Made by a program: the position numbers and the translations under genes | In this document: one piece after another, positions 35,735-44,719 of the stretch | Position numbering within the stretch: position 1 is the stretch's first letter | Layout of the letters: every line of letters begins with the position of its first letter | Source: Paenibacillus sp. ACRRX | GTDB lineage: Bacteria; Bacillota; Bacilli; Paenibacillales; Paenibacillaceae | Assembly (NCBI RefSeq): GCF_022346885.1 | Contig: NZ_JAKRNK010000002.1 | Coordinates: forward strand, 1-64,000 | DNA: 64,000 bases | Direction: 5' to 3' | The notes under the pieces: generated by a model | The model's input: only the letters and a program-made list of their open reading frames with translations | Told to the model about the DNA's origin: nothing | Database searches by the model: none

Positions 35735-36619
35735 ATGAACAACATTCAACGAAATCATTGGGCTTATCTAGTATTTGTTGTACCTGCTATGCTTATCTAT
35801 GTCACATTTTATCTCGTACCTTTATTTCAATCCCTTCAATACTCCTTTACCCAATGGAACGGAATTAACGACCCCGTATTTTATGGACTAGGCAACTTTG
35901 CCAAAGTATTAACGGATGAAAATTTCTGGATTTCATTTAAAAACAACATGTACTTTGTTCTTTTTTCGATATTTATCCAAGTTCCGTTTATTGTATTTAT
36001 CTCTATCGTCGTCAGTAGTGTTAGACGCTTTCTGGATTTCTATAAGCTGACGGTGTTTATGCCCAGTATTTTGTCTACCGCTTCAATAGGTGTCATCTGG
36101 CAGTTCATTTATGCTCCGGAAGCAGGACTACTAAATCAATTACTTCGTTCTATTGGTCTCGAGCATTGGGCTCGGATCTGGCTTGGAGATGAAGCAACGG
36201 CGATGCTGGCTGTACTGCTGACCAACAGCTGGCAGTGGACAGGCTTTTATATCGTACTGGTTCTAGCAGCAATCTTTGCCATACCTAAAGAGATGCTAGA
36301 GGCTGGTGAGATGGATGGCGCTACTGGATGGAAAAAAGCATGGCTGCTTACGATTCCATTGATTCGTCCCGTTATTGTAGTAACTCTGCTGTTATCGATT
36401 ACTGGCGCAATGAAGGCGCTTGATATTATATTAATTATGACAAAAGGCGGCCCCTTTGGCAGTTCGGAAGTGATGGCTTCTTATATGTACAAACAAGCAT
36501 ATACGTTAAGTGATTTTGGGTATGCCAATGCAATCGCGGTTATTATCAGTTTGTTTACCGCATTATTATCTTTGGTGTTCCATTTTATTAACGTAAAGAC
36601 TAGGGAGGCCACAGAATAA
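35735..36619 (+). CDS. ABC sugar-type permease (MalF type, php locus)
   Basis: 294 residues, six membrane helices. The EAA loop is PKEMLEAGEMDGATGWKKAWLLTIPLIRP, followed by ILIMTKGGPFGSSEVMASYMYKQAY. It overlaps the next gene at its stop (TAATG), so the permease pair is co-translated. It is more closely related to the MsmF/lactose-type permeases than to the permease pair at 24-25.8 kb. Confidence 0.9.
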   Translation: MNNIQRNHWAYLVFVVPAMLIYVTFYLVPLFQSLQYSFTQWNGINDPVFYGLGNFAKVLTDENFWISFKNNMYFVLFSIFIQVPFIVFISIVVSSVRRFLDFYKLTVFMPSILSTASIGVIWQFIYAPEAGLLNQLLRSIGLEHWARIWLGDEATAMLAVLLTNSWQWTGFYIVLVLAAIFAIPKEMLEAGEMDGATGWKKAWLLTIPLIRPVIVVTLLLSITGAMKALDIILIMTKGGPFGSSEVMASYMYKQAYTLSDFGYANAIAVIISLFTALLSLVFHFINVKTREATE

Positions 36620-37452
36620 TGATGATAAAGAAGAAATTAAAGCAGCTGGCTCCTCACTTATTCCTTTGGCCATATATTTTAATCGTGCTCTACCCTCTGC
36701 TGTTTGTGATTACGGCGTCGATGAAGAACAATACCGAAATATTTAATGATCCGTGGGGACTACCTGCTGTTCTAAATTTTCAAAACTATAGGGATGCACT
36801 TACGAATTCATATATTGGGCATTATTTTACTAATAGTCTCTATATTGGAATGGTGGCTACAGTGTCAACTTTGTTGTTGTCCACAGCTATTGCTTATGCC
36901 GTCACACGGATGAAATATCCAGTTATAAGCAAGCTCGTATATGGACTGCTGCTGCTCTCACTGTTGATCCCGCCAGCTTCGTTGCTAATTCCTTTATATA
37001 CGCTGGTTAAAGATTTTGGTCTTTATAATACACCGCTAGCTTTGATATTTCCTTATATCGCCTTTGGTATCCCACTTACCGTTTTTGTCTTGGCTGCCTT
37101 TTTGAAGTCCATACCGAATGAATTGGAAGAAGCGGGAATTATCGACGGATTAAATACGTTTGGAATTCTGTGGCGAATCATTATTCCACTTACGCTTCCG
37201 ACTTTAGTGACGGTGTTTATATTAAACTTTATTAACAATTGGAACGAATTCGTGATGGCGAATTTGTTCTTGTCCAATGAAAAGCTGCGTACATTGCCCG
37301 TGGCTATCGTAGCCTTCGCTGATAAGTTTAATATGAATTATGGTGCAATGACCGCTGCGATTACGATCAGCATTATTCCAGTCATACTCATTTTTGCTCT
37401 TCTTCAAAGGCGGATTATAGAAGGTGTTACGGCGGGCAGCGTCAAAGGATAA
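36619..37452 (+). CDS. ABC sugar-type permease (MalG type, php locus)
   Basis: 277 residues, six helices. The EAA loop is PNELEEAGIIDGLNTFGILWRIIIPLTLP, and the C-terminus RRIIEGVTAGSVKG is typical of MalG-group permeases. It completes the importer and ends 25 bp before a strong terminator. Confidence 0.9.
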   Translation: MMIKKKLKQLAPHLFLWPYILIVLYPLLFVITASMKNNTEIFNDPWGLPAVLNFQNYRDALTNSYIGHYFTNSLYIGMVATVSTLLLSTAIAYAVTRMKYPVISKLVYGLLLLSLLIPPASLLIPLYTLVKDFGLYNTPLALIFPYIAFGIPLTVFVLAAFLKSIPNELEEAGIIDGLNTFGILWRIIIPLTLPTLVTVFILNFINNWNEFVMANLFLSNEKLRTLPVAIVAFADKFNMNYGAMTAAITISIIPVILIFALLQRRIIEGVTAGSVKG

Positions 37453-37476
37453 AATAAACATAACTACAGATTAAAA

Positions 37477-37509
37477 ACAACCGAGCTGTCACAACTCGGT
37501 TGTTTTTTG
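37477..37509 (+). terminator. Terminator of the php-locus ABC importer operon
   Basis: AACAACCGAG pairs with CTCGGTTGTT and is followed by TTTTT. Confidence 0.92.
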
Positions 37510-37559
37510 TTTGATGCATTTGAACGGATAACAACTGCTATGATGTAAAATGATTCACT

Positions 37560-37611
37560 AGGAGGACCACTTTTATGTAATGGTGTTGTGATGACTTCAT
37601 TCTACAAGTAA
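37560..37611 (+). other. Ribosome site followed by a chain of three overlapping mini-ORFs
   Basis: AGGAGGA (37560-37566) is followed 8 nt later by ATGTAA (start-stop). The A of that stop begins ATGGTGTTGTGA (MVL), whose stop overlaps ATGACTTCATTC... ending TAA at 37611 (MTSFYK). Nothing longer follows in these frames. It could be a decayed small gene or a leader element; the stretch between 37510 and 37658 holds no other gene. Confidence 0.3.
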
Positions 37612-37658
37612 AGATCTACCTTTTTTATACTCTCTTTAGTTTATATGGAATGAACAAA

Positions 37659-37702
37659 AAACCTTCCTCTTTAGGTCTGGTAGACCATAAAAAAGAAGGT
37701 TT
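37659..37702 (-). terminator. Terminator of the cotJ operon
   Basis: AAACCTTC (37659-37666) pairs with GAAGGTTT (37695-37702), and an inner GGTCT/AGACC pair lies in the loop. A T-run follows on the minus strand, 63 bp past cotJC. Confidence 0.75.
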
Positions 37703-37764
37703 CATTTTAGCTGCCCACATCTGTTTTATAAGACTTATGAAACCGCCACTTTCATCAATTTACT

Positions 37765-38334
37765 TCAATATACTTTTTTCATTGCTCGGTCATCTTTTAA
37801 AATTTCGACTGCTTCACGAAAGCGCAGCGAATGAACAATTTCACGTTCACGTAAAAACTTCAAACTATCTTGCAGGTCTACATCATCCGTTAGGTCAATA
37901 AGCCATTGATAAGTAGCCCGTGCCTTCTCCTCAGCAGCAATATCTTCATAAAGGTCAGCTATCGGATCACCCTTGCTTTGTATGTAAGCGGCTGTCCAAG
38001 GTACGCCTCCTGCGTTATTGTAGAACAGGGCGCTATCGTGTGCAGCATAGTGTGCCCCTAGCCCGGCTGCCTCCAGTTGTTCCGGTGTTGCATCTTTTGT
38101 GAGTTTATAGATCATGGTTGCAATCATTTCCAAATGAGCAAACTCCTCTGTCCCGATATCCGTAAGCAAGCCAATGACCTTATCGGGTATTGTATAACGT
38201 TGATTCAAATAGCGTAAAGCGGCCGCCAGTTCCCCGTCCGCGCCACCATATTGTTCCATCAAGTATTTGGCCATTTGTGGATCACATTTGCTTACTTTTA
38301 CAGGATACTGCAATTTTTTCTCATATATCCACAA
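37765..38334 (-). CDS. cotJC: Spore coat protein CotJC (manganese-catalase family)
   Basis: 189 residues, the size of CotJC. The ferritin-like helices carry the metal-ligand pattern of manganese catalases: LAAALRYLNQRY, DIGTEEFAHLEMIATMI and DIAAEEKARATYQWLIDL (EExxH-like repeats). It is deposited in the spore coat under mother-cell control. It is the last gene of cotJABC and ends near a terminator. Confidence 0.93.
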   Translation of the reverse strand: MWIYEKKLQYPVKVSKCDPQMAKYLMEQYGGADGELAAALRYLNQRYTIPDKVIGLLTDIGTEEFAHLEMIATMIYKLTKDATPEQLEAAGLGAHYAAHDSALFYNNAGGVPWTAAYIQSKGDPIADLYEDIAAEEKARATYQWLIDLTDDVDLQDSLKFLREREIVHSLRFREAVEILKDDRAMKKVY

Positions 38335-38427
38335 TGCATCTCACCTCACGCTGCTCTATGATTCAAGGGAATCATGATACTAGAAATGAAATAAAACAAG
38401 ATGATGTAGCTGCTCGCCTAACTAGCC

Positions 38428-38697
38428 TTACACTTGCCAAGGCCATGGCGTATTAACCCATGTAAATGGGGTTCCAGAATAATCACGGCCGAAATTTTGT
38501 AGTGGGCCGTAACGCTCTTGATACGCTTGTGCCAGCTTTGTCCTTTCACTCACATAATGATTGAATTGTTGAATCGCTTGAGCGTCATCAGGATGAGTAT
38601 CGAGGTACAGGTTTAACTCTACCAACACAAAGTCAACCTCTTGAAGCTGCCGCAAATGTTGGAAATATTCTGGAGATTGGAACGGGTGCCCTGTCAT
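38428..38697 (-). CDS. cotJB: Spore coat protein CotJB
   Basis: 89 residues. The helical QLQEVDFVLVELNLYLDTHPDDAQAIQQFN and the C-terminal YGPLQNFG segments are typical of CotJB. The start overlaps the cotJA stop (ATGA), and cotJC follows after 93 bp. Confidence 0.93.
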   Translation of the reverse strand: MTGHPFQSPEYFQHLRQLQEVDFVLVELNLYLDTHPDDAQAIQQFNHYVSERTKLAQAYQERYGPLQNFGRDYSGTPFTWVNTPWPWQV

Positions 38698-39005
38698 GTG
38701 TCATGTCCTCCCCGCTTTGGTCGGTATGAACTATACAATGCTGGCCATAATGTGCCAATGCATAAAGCCTGTTCCGGTGAGAACTGCGGCAGATTGGGGG
38801 GCTGAAACGTCATGTATTGATTTGGCGGTACTACATAAGTCTTAAACGCAATCGGAGGGCACGGGTCGCACACTCCTCTGAACGGTACATAGAATCGTTC
38901 TTCTTGTAAAGTTCCTGGTCCATTGTTATTCGGGTTATGATTCGGAATTGGCCCAACTATGCCTGCTGTTTCCGAGTGGACGTGCGGTGTATTAGCATAT
39001 GTCAT
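38694..39005 (-). CDS. cotJA: Spore coat-associated protein CotJA
   Basis: 103 residues, Pro-rich. The central FYVPFRGVCDPCPPIAFKTYVVPPNQYMTFQPPNLPQFSPEQAL and the GTLWPALYSSY end match CotJA. The N-terminal 30 residues are a low-complexity extension. ATG after AGGAGGAATGCG. First gene of the operon; the 95 bp before it should hold a mother-cell sigma-factor promoter, which I could not assign firmly. Confidence 0.9.
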   Translation of the reverse strand: MTYANTPHVHSETAGIVGPIPNHNPNNNGPGTLQEERFYVPFRGVCDPCPPIAFKTYVVPPNQYMTFQPPNLPQFSPEQALCIGTLWPALYSSYRPKRGGHDT

Positions 39006-39100
39006 ACACGCATTCCTCCTGATGTGGTGACAGATTATCAGTATCCTTCTTTATTAAGTTATGAAGGGCCAGGGATGTCTCATTCCAGAAGAAATGCTAA

Positions 39101-39841
39101 TTAGAACACAATCCATGATATAACGATAAACTGCACGGCACCCATAATCTCGAAAATCCCTGCCTTCATCGGACGCATCTGCTTCCCTGCCAAGAGAAAC
39201 GTTCGAATAAGCGGTATAACAAATGGAAGCGTCATCCAAGGATAACCACATGCCCATGACACGAATAAAATCAACACATGATAGGTGCGAGCCGTAGCCT
39301 CCCATTGCTTATTGCCTCGCTCTCGGAATATTGTTTTCACAAAGAAAGCTGTCCCCATAAAATACAAAAAGTTAATCAGCGTAACCATCAGCATCGTCTT
39401 GTCCCAACCGCCACTGCCAAACAAATAAGCAACTGCTCCCCCCAAGGAAAAGATCAGAATCGCGCACAGATCATTCACGATGGCTCGCTCTGATTTATGC
39501 TTCACATGCCAGATGTTAACGATCAAGAGCAGTACGAATGGGATCCCGAAATAACATAATGAGGGCTTCTGGAAGAGCGGATACGCGAGTGCTGCCAGCG
39601 CGATGATTCCATAGTTGGCTGACCACTTCAGCAGATGATCACGCTGTTTGCTCCGTTTCAACGCTTGCAGAGAGGCATACGATGCTAAATAAAAGAACAA
39701 CCAGGCAATAAACAATAATAGATGACCCCACTGCGGCGTACCTGCCATCATCCCAAATAAGAACGGAACGCTGATCATTGCCCACCCACCATGTTCATGA
39801 GGAATCACAATCCCCTTTTGTGCAGACTTCAATTGCTTCAC
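39101..39841 (-). CDS. ywiC: YwiC-like membrane protein
   Basis: 246 residues, about seven to eight hydrophobic helices. The start IVIPHEHGGWAMISVPFLFGMMAGTPQWGH is the hallmark of the YwiC family. In B. subtilis ywiC lies by the nitrate respiration genes, as here, at the 3' end of the nar-moa-mod run; its function is not known. It begins 8 bp after modB, so it is probably cotranscribed. Confidence 0.88.
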   Translation of the reverse strand: MKQLKSAQKGIVIPHEHGGWAMISVPFLFGMMAGTPQWGHLLLFIAWLFFYLASYASLQALKRSKQRDHLLKWSANYGIIALAALAYPLFQKPSLCYFGIPFVLLLIVNIWHVKHKSERAIVNDLCAILIFSLGGAVAYLFGSGGWDKTMLMVTLINFLYFMGTAFFVKTIFRERGNKQWEATARTYHVLILFVSWACGYPWMTLPFVIPLIRTFLLAGKQMRPMKAGIFEIMGAVQFIVISWIVF

Positions 39842-39849
39842 CTACTTTA

Positions 39850-40527
39850 TCATGATGTTCGCTGTCGTCCAGTCAAGAGCAGCAATAGAAATGAAATAAC
39901 GACCATAGAAATCGTCCACAACCATGCCATCATCATATTCCCTGAATCGACCGCAACAAAAATAGCTGTAGGAACGGTCTGCGTCTTCCCTGGAATATTG
40001 CCTGCGACCATTAACGTCGCACCGAATTCGCCTAAACTGCGCGCGAAGCTCAGAATATAGGCGGTGATGACCGATGGAAAAGCTAGCGGGAGCGTGATAT
40101 AACGAAAAACCTGCCATTCACTGGCACCAATCGAACGTGCGGCATCGGCTAAATGATGATCAATAGCACGAAACCCTGTCTTCATCGTCTGATAGACGAG
40201 GGGAAACGATACGACGACAGATGCAATGACGGCAGCTCCCCATGAGAAGATGATCGGCGCAGAGAATAGCCATTCTGCGAACTGGCCGATCCAGCTACGG
40301 CGTCCTAGCGCAACGAGAAGCAGGAACCCAACCACCGTCGGCGGCAAGACAAGAGGCAGCAGAAATAGTGTCTCTAACAGCACCTTCCCTTTCGCCGAGC
40401 TTCTTGTCATCCGCCATGCCAAGGCAACACCAAAGAGCGTACCCAAGATGCTTGCAATCAGTGCAACCTGGAGCGATAATCGAATGGGATTCCATAGCTG
40501 GGCCCAATCGATTTGGATCATATTCAT
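39850..40527 (-). CDS. modB: Molybdate ABC transporter permease
   Basis: 225 residues, five to six helices. The ABC permease loop is IDHHLADAARSIGASEWQVFRYITLPLAFP, and ARSLGEFGATLMVAGNIPGKTQTVPTAIF is specific to molybdate/tungstate permeases. It overlaps the modA stop by 4 nt. No modC ATPase gene follows; ywiC does. Confidence 0.93.
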   Translation of the reverse strand: MNMIQIDWAQLWNPIRLSLQVALIASILGTLFGVALAWRMTRSSAKGKVLLETLFLLPLVLPPTVVGFLLLVALGRRSWIGQFAEWLFSAPIIFSWGAAVIASVVVSFPLVYQTMKTGFRAIDHHLADAARSIGASEWQVFRYITLPLAFPSVITAYILSFARSLGEFGATLMVAGNIPGKTQTVPTAIFVAVDSGNMMMAWLWTISMVVISFLLLLLTGRQRTS

Positions 40528-41348
40528 TTCGAATCCGGCACGGAGAATCCGTATTTCACGAAGACATCCATCGCTTCCTTCGATTGCAGATAGTCGTACA
40601 ATTGTTTAGCTTCCTCGGCATGGTTTGTTGCTTGGACGATTCCGATTGGATAAGTGATCGGAGTATACAATTTAGGATCAACGGTATAGGCAATTTTCAC
40701 TTTGTCCTTCGCGGTTAATGCATCCGTTTTGTACACGAATCCAGCATCGGCATTTCCCGTCTGAACATATTGCAGTACTTGGCGAACATCTTTTGCTTGG
40801 ACCAATTTGGACTGTGCATCATCCCAGACGCCTGCATTCGAAAGCGCCTCTTGCGCGTATTTTCCTGCAGGAACCGTCTCAGGAATCCCGATCGCAATCT
40901 TCTGAATACCTGTTTTCAGAAGATCTTTCGCTTCTTGAACCGAAACCGATGTTTCGCTAGCAGTAATCACAGTAAGTTCATTGGCAAGAAAATTGTTCTG
41001 CTGATTCGACGCAACGAGTTGCTTGTCGACGAGCACTTGCATATTTTTCGAAGCAGCAGAAAGGAACAGATCAACAGGTGCCCCTTGCTCAATCTGCTGC
41101 TGCAGCGCGCCAGATCCCCCAAAGTTGAAATGAAGCTGCACACCGCTCGTCTGCGACTCATAATTCTTCTGTATCTCTTGCAAGGCATCCGTTAGACTGG
41201 CTGCAGCGGAGACCGTCAGCTTAACAGCATCCCCTTTGGAACCTGAGCTCTTGCCAGCTTGTTGATTGCCGCACCCCGAGATGACAAGAACCGTAATCAA
41301 TAACATGGCGAGGAAACCCCATCTTTTTTTGGCTAAAACATGTCTCAT
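40524..41348 (-). CDS. modA: Molybdate-binding lipoprotein
   Basis: 274 residues. A signal peptide with lipobox VISGCGNQ precedes the ModA domain with its oxyanion-binding loops (TVSAAASLTDALQEIQKNY, NFGGSGALQQQIEQGAPVDLFLSAA). It captures molybdate for cofactor synthesis by the genes just upstream. 11 bp after moaA. Confidence 0.94.
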   Translation of the reverse strand: MRHVLAKKRWGFLAMLLITVLVISGCGNQQAGKSSGSKGDAVKLTVSAAASLTDALQEIQKNYESQTSGVQLHFNFGGSGALQQQIEQGAPVDLFLSAASKNMQVLVDKQLVASNQQNNFLANELTVITASETSVSVQEAKDLLKTGIQKIAIGIPETVPAGKYAQEALSNAGVWDDAQSKLVQAKDVRQVLQYVQTGNADAGFVYKTDALTAKDKVKIAYTVDPKLYTPITYPIGIVQATNHAEEAKQLYDYLQSKEAMDVFVKYGFSVPDSK

Positions 41349-41359
41349 GCGTATCTCTC

Positions 41360-42370
41360 CTATCCACCTATTTGTGACATTCTACGTGCCGTAGGTGCGT
41401 GTGATATCGTTACATCGTTTTTTAGAAAATGTGACATTTCATGATTTTCAGGCTTCGTACCAAGTGCATCCAAGAACAACTGGCGCATCGCCTCGTCATC
41501 CCCGACGACACGCCGGACATGGAATTGCTCTGTCCAAGCTAAGCATGGCTTGATATAACCATCAGCAGTAAGCCTTAGTCGATTACAAGTCTGACAGAAG
41601 TGCTCGCTAACGGGATGGATCAATCCAAAACTACCAAGCGCTCCATCCAAGCGGTAATTCTCTGACGGACCATTTCCTTGAACCGCTGCTTCAGGTTCAT
41701 AATCCCATTGCTGTTCTGCGCAGACTTCCTTCACACGCGCGAGCGGCATGTACAAGTTCTTCCAGCCTGCATCGTGATGTCCGATTGGCATGTATTCAAT
41801 GAATCGGACATGAATATCCCGGTCCAACGTTAAGCGGATAAAGTCTGCGATCTCATCATCGTTCAACCCTCTCATGAGCACCACGTTCAATTTGATGGGG
41901 CATAAACCAGCCTTCACGCAAGCATCAATGCTGTTAAGTACCTTCCGAACATCTCCGCCGCGCGTAATCAGCTTAAACCTGTCTGGATGAAGAGAATCCA
42001 TGCTAATATTGACGCGTGTAAGCCCCGCCTCCTTTAATGCTTTCGCCTTTGGCGCAAGGAACATTCCGTTCGTCGTCAGTGAGATGTCTTCAATCCCGGG
42101 GGTGCACGCAATCATCGCCACGAGCTGTTCCAGATTCTTGCGCACTAACGGCTCACCGCCCGTTAATCGAATTTTACGAATGCCCATGCCGGCAACGACA
42201 CGTACGACTTCGACAATTTCCTCGAACGTCAGAATTTTATCCGAGGGCTCGAACTCCATCCCTTCTTCGGGCATGCAGTAGATGCAGCGCAGATTGCAGC
42301 GGTCTGTCACCGATATTCGCAAATAATGATGCTCTCGTCCATATTTATCAATTAAGCGGGGAATGCTCAT
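41360..42370 (-). CDS. moaA: GTP 3',8-cyclase
   Basis: 336 residues from the ATG at 42370 with AAAGGAGTGCAGCAGG before it; the longer open frame to 42604 runs into moaE and is not used. The radical-SAM cluster CNLRCIYC, the GGEPLVRKNL motif, the second cluster site FCQTCNRLRLTADGYIKPC and the C-terminal Gly-Gly are all intact. It catalyses the first step of molybdenum cofactor synthesis together with MoaC. Confidence 0.95.
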   Translation of the reverse strand: MSIPRLIDKYGREHHYLRISVTDRCNLRCIYCMPEEGMEFEPSDKILTFEEIVEVVRVVAGMGIRKIRLTGGEPLVRKNLEQLVAMIACTPGIEDISLTTNGMFLAPKAKALKEAGLTRVNISMDSLHPDRFKLITRGGDVRKVLNSIDACVKAGLCPIKLNVVLMRGLNDDEIADFIRLTLDRDIHVRFIEYMPIGHHDAGWKNLYMPLARVKEVCAEQQWDYEPEAAVQGNGPSENYRLDGALGSFGLIHPVSEHFCQTCNRLRLTADGYIKPCLAWTEQFHVRRVVGDDEAMRQLFLDALGTKPENHEMSHFLKNDVTISHAPTARRMSQIGG

Positions 42371-42404
42371 CCTGCTGCACTCCTTTCTGACGTAACTTCT
42401 GATA

Positions 42405-42890
42405 TCACTTCTGATCTTCCTTCGGGATATCTGCAAGCAATGGCCGTCCCTCCAGGTACTCCTGTTGATTAACCTGATCGCCAATCCATTCGGAGCCGTC
42501 CACACCATGTTCTTTTTTCCAGATGGGCACAATCTGTTTGATCCGTTCAATAACGTATTCATTCGCTTCATAAGCCGCTTTGCGGTGCGGCGAAGAGACG
42601 GCAATCACGACGGCCGTATCCAATATTTCTAGACGGCCCACACGATGCGTCACCGCAACGACAGTATCTGTCCAGCGCTCACGAACCTCTCGCCCGATTC
42701 GCTCCAATTGGGCGACCGCCATGCTTGTGTAGGCTTCATATTCGAGATACAAAGTCTGTTTGCCACAAGTCAGCTCACGCACCGTGCCTAGAAATAACGT
42801 GATTGCACCTGCTTCCCTTCGTTTCACTTTATTCAAGACTTCATCCAGCACGATCGGCTGATCCGTAATCACAAACAACGAGCTATTCAT
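42405..42890 (-). CDS. moaE: Molybdopterin synthase catalytic subunit
   Basis: 161 residues. AGAITLFLGTVRELT, LYLEYEAYTSMAVAQLERIG, AVTHRVGRLEILDTAVVIAVSSPHRKAAYEAN and VPIWKKEHGVDGSEWIG are canonical MoaE, including the catalytic Lys region. It transfers sulfur from MoaD to precursor Z. 26 bp after moaC. Confidence 0.95.
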   Translation of the reverse strand: MNSSLFVITDQPIVLDEVLNKVKRREAGAITLFLGTVRELTCGKQTLYLEYEAYTSMAVAQLERIGREVRERWTDTVVAVTHRVGRLEILDTAVVIAVSSPHRKAAYEANEYVIERIKQIVPIWKKEHGVDGSEWIGDQVNQQEYLEGRPLLADIPKEDQK

Positions 42891-42916
42891 TCTTTCACTC
42901 CTATCTAAGGGCGGGC

Positions 42917-43402
42917 TTACGAATTTGCACGCACATAATCACCGCTTTTACCGCCTTGTTTTTGCTCCAAATAGGTCGGACCTAGTAGCATATCTTTATC
43001 AATCGCTTTGCACATGTCATAAATCGTGAGACCCACAACCTGGGCTGCCGTTAAGGCTTCCATTTCAACCCCCGTCACTCCCGTTGTCTTGACCTGTACT
43101 CTGAAGGATAATGTCTGCACATCTTCGATCGCAAATGTGATATCAATGCCCGCGAGCGGCAGCGGATGGCACATGGGAATGAGATCTGCCGTCTTCTTTG
43201 CTGCCATAATGCCAGCTACTTGTGCTACCGCCAGCACATCGCCTTTACGAATCGATCCTTCTTGAATGCGTTGCAACGTCTCCTCCCGCATGTGAATCTG
43301 ACTCTTAACGATCGCGGTACGCTTCGTCTCGGTTTTGTCCGTCACATCGACCATATGGGCCCTTCCTTGATGATTAAAATGCGTCAAATTGTCCTCTAAC
43401 AT
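42917..43402 (-). CDS. moaC: Cyclic pyranopterin monophosphate synthase
   Basis: 161 residues, standard length. [39 protein letters not shown] and [28 protein letters not shown] carry the active-site Lys, His and Asp pattern of MoaC. It works with MoaA to form cPMP. 15 bp after moaD. Confidence 0.95.
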   Translation of the reverse strand: MLEDNLTHFNHQGRAHMVDVTDKTETKRTAIVKSQIHMREETLQRIQEGSIRKGDVLAVAQVAGIMAAKKTADLIPMCHPLPLAGIDITFAIEDVQTLSFRVQVKTTGVTGVEMEALTAAQVVGLTIYDMCKAIDKDMLLGPTYLEQKQGGKSGDYVRANS

Positions 43403-43417
43403 CTGTATAGCCCCTTT

Positions 43418-43648
43418 CTACCCTCCACTGACTGGAGGCAGCAATGCTACTGTATCATTTGGTGATATGATGTAGAAAGAATCGACAAATTGTTCATTGA
43501 CCGCAATCATGACATGATCCAGCAGCAGAGTCGGGTAACGATTATTTAACTCTTGCAATAGATCAGCCACCGTGATCGAACCGAGTTCCAACTCTATGCT
43601 GGATGCACCTAACTGTTCACTTAAATGGGCAAAACATAGTATTTTCAT
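43418..43648 (-). CDS. moaD: Molybdopterin synthase sulfur-carrier subunit
   Basis: 76 residues from the ATG at 43648 with AGGTGAG; a 12-residue longer version lacks a site. Beta-grasp fold with the C-terminal LLPPVSGG, whose terminal Gly is adenylated by MoeB and thiocarboxylated. It sits between moeB and moaC. Confidence 0.93.
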   Translation of the reverse strand: MKILCFAHLSEQLGASSIELELGSITVADLLQELNNRYPTLLLDHVMIAVNEQFVDSFYIISPNDTVALLPPVSGG

Positions 43649-43687
43649 AAGCTCACCTTCCTGTCTTCTCTTCGAGAGATCCATGAT

Positions 43688-44719
43688 CTAGGTTAAGTAT
43701 CGATGATACAGCTTCTTGGCTTCCAGCGGGTCGGAGGTACCATGAATCAGTGCTCTGCCATCTTGGAAAATAACAAGACGATAGTGGCTCTCTTGAATTT
43801 GCAGGAGATAGGGATTCGACTTCACCTCGGCATGCAATTGCACAGCATGAGAGGCTACCCGATCCAAATCTAGCAGCTCTCGCCGTGGATAACGCACCCA
43901 TACGGAAGATCGACCGCATAACACTTCTGTTCGCATGGCCGACTCCGACCTCATATACGGATAGCTCGGTTGAGCTCCGCATGTCGGACAAGCCTCACGC
44001 TTTCCCGTCATACTCAATCGAATGGATTGGTGCATGTTCGACCAGAGATCAAAAACAGTAAATCGATGCGACATCTGCGCTCGATTCCCAGAAAACCATT
44101 TGAGCGCTTCAGCCGATTGCATGGCCACGACCATCTGCACCGCTGGAGCAATAATCCCCTCTCGATCACAAGATGCAGCTCCGATCGGCATCCGTTCCAA
44201 CACGCAGTGCAGACATGGCGTCTGCTCCGGAATAAAGCTGCACACTGCGCCATAACTGCCCGAGCAGGCACCATAGATCCATGGGATTTGGTATCGATAG
44301 GCAACATCATTCATGATATATCGTATTGCAAAATTATCCGTTGCATCGAGCATCAAATCTACCTTCGTATGATCAAGCAATTCAACAAGATCAGAGGCTG
44401 TACAATCCATAACATGCGCATGCACGGTGATATCGGAATTAATCTGCTGAAGTCGGTTCGCTGCCGCGACAGCTTTGGGCAGTTGTTCAATTACATCCTC
44501 CTCACTGTAGAGCGACTGTCGCTGCAAATTACTCCATTCCACATAGTCACGGTCAATGATCGTGATCGTGCCAACGCCTGAACGTGCCAATAGTTCCGCA
44601 TTCCCGGAGCCAAGCGCACCCGCTCCAACGATCAGAACATGCTTCATCATTAATGCTTGTTGACCTGCGATACCAATTGGATTAAAGTTCTGTTGTCTGC
44701 TATACCGATCATGGGACAT
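43688..44719 (-). CDS. moeB: MoeB/ThiF-type adenylyltransferase with C-terminal extension
   Basis: 343 residues from the ATG at 44719 (AAAGGAGG upstream, overlapping the end of mobA). The E1-like domain shows YSRQQNFNPIGIAGQ, the nucleotide loop VGAGALGSGNAELLARSGVG, DRDYVEWSNLQRQ and DATDNFAIRYIMND. It adenylates the MoaD C-terminus. After about residue 240 there is a CPTCG motif and a roughly 90-residue tail not found in E. coli MoeB but known in bacilli. The second CxxC of the zinc site is not obvious. Confidence 0.88.
   Translation of the reverse strand: MSHDRYSRQQNFNPIGIAGQQALMMKHVLIVGAGALGSGNAELLARSGVGTITIIDRDYVEWSNLQRQSLYSEEDVIEQLPKAVAAANRLQQINSDITVHAHVMDCTASDLVELLDHTKVDLMLDATDNFAIRYIMNDVAYRYQIPWIYGACSGSYGAVCSFIPEQTPCLHCVLERMPIGAASCDREGIIAPAVQMVVAMQSAEALKWFSGNRAQMSHRFTVFDLWSNMHQSIRLSMTGKREACPTCGAQPSYPYMRSESAMRTEVLCGRSSVWVRYPRRELLDLDRVASHAVQLHAEVKSNPYLLQIQESHYRLVIFQDGRALIHGTSDPLEAKKLYHRYLT

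Noticed and set aside
42371-42604. 78-residue N-terminal extension of MoaA
   Set aside because: It overlaps moaE, lacks similarity to MoaA, and the ATG at 42370 has a proper ribosome site.
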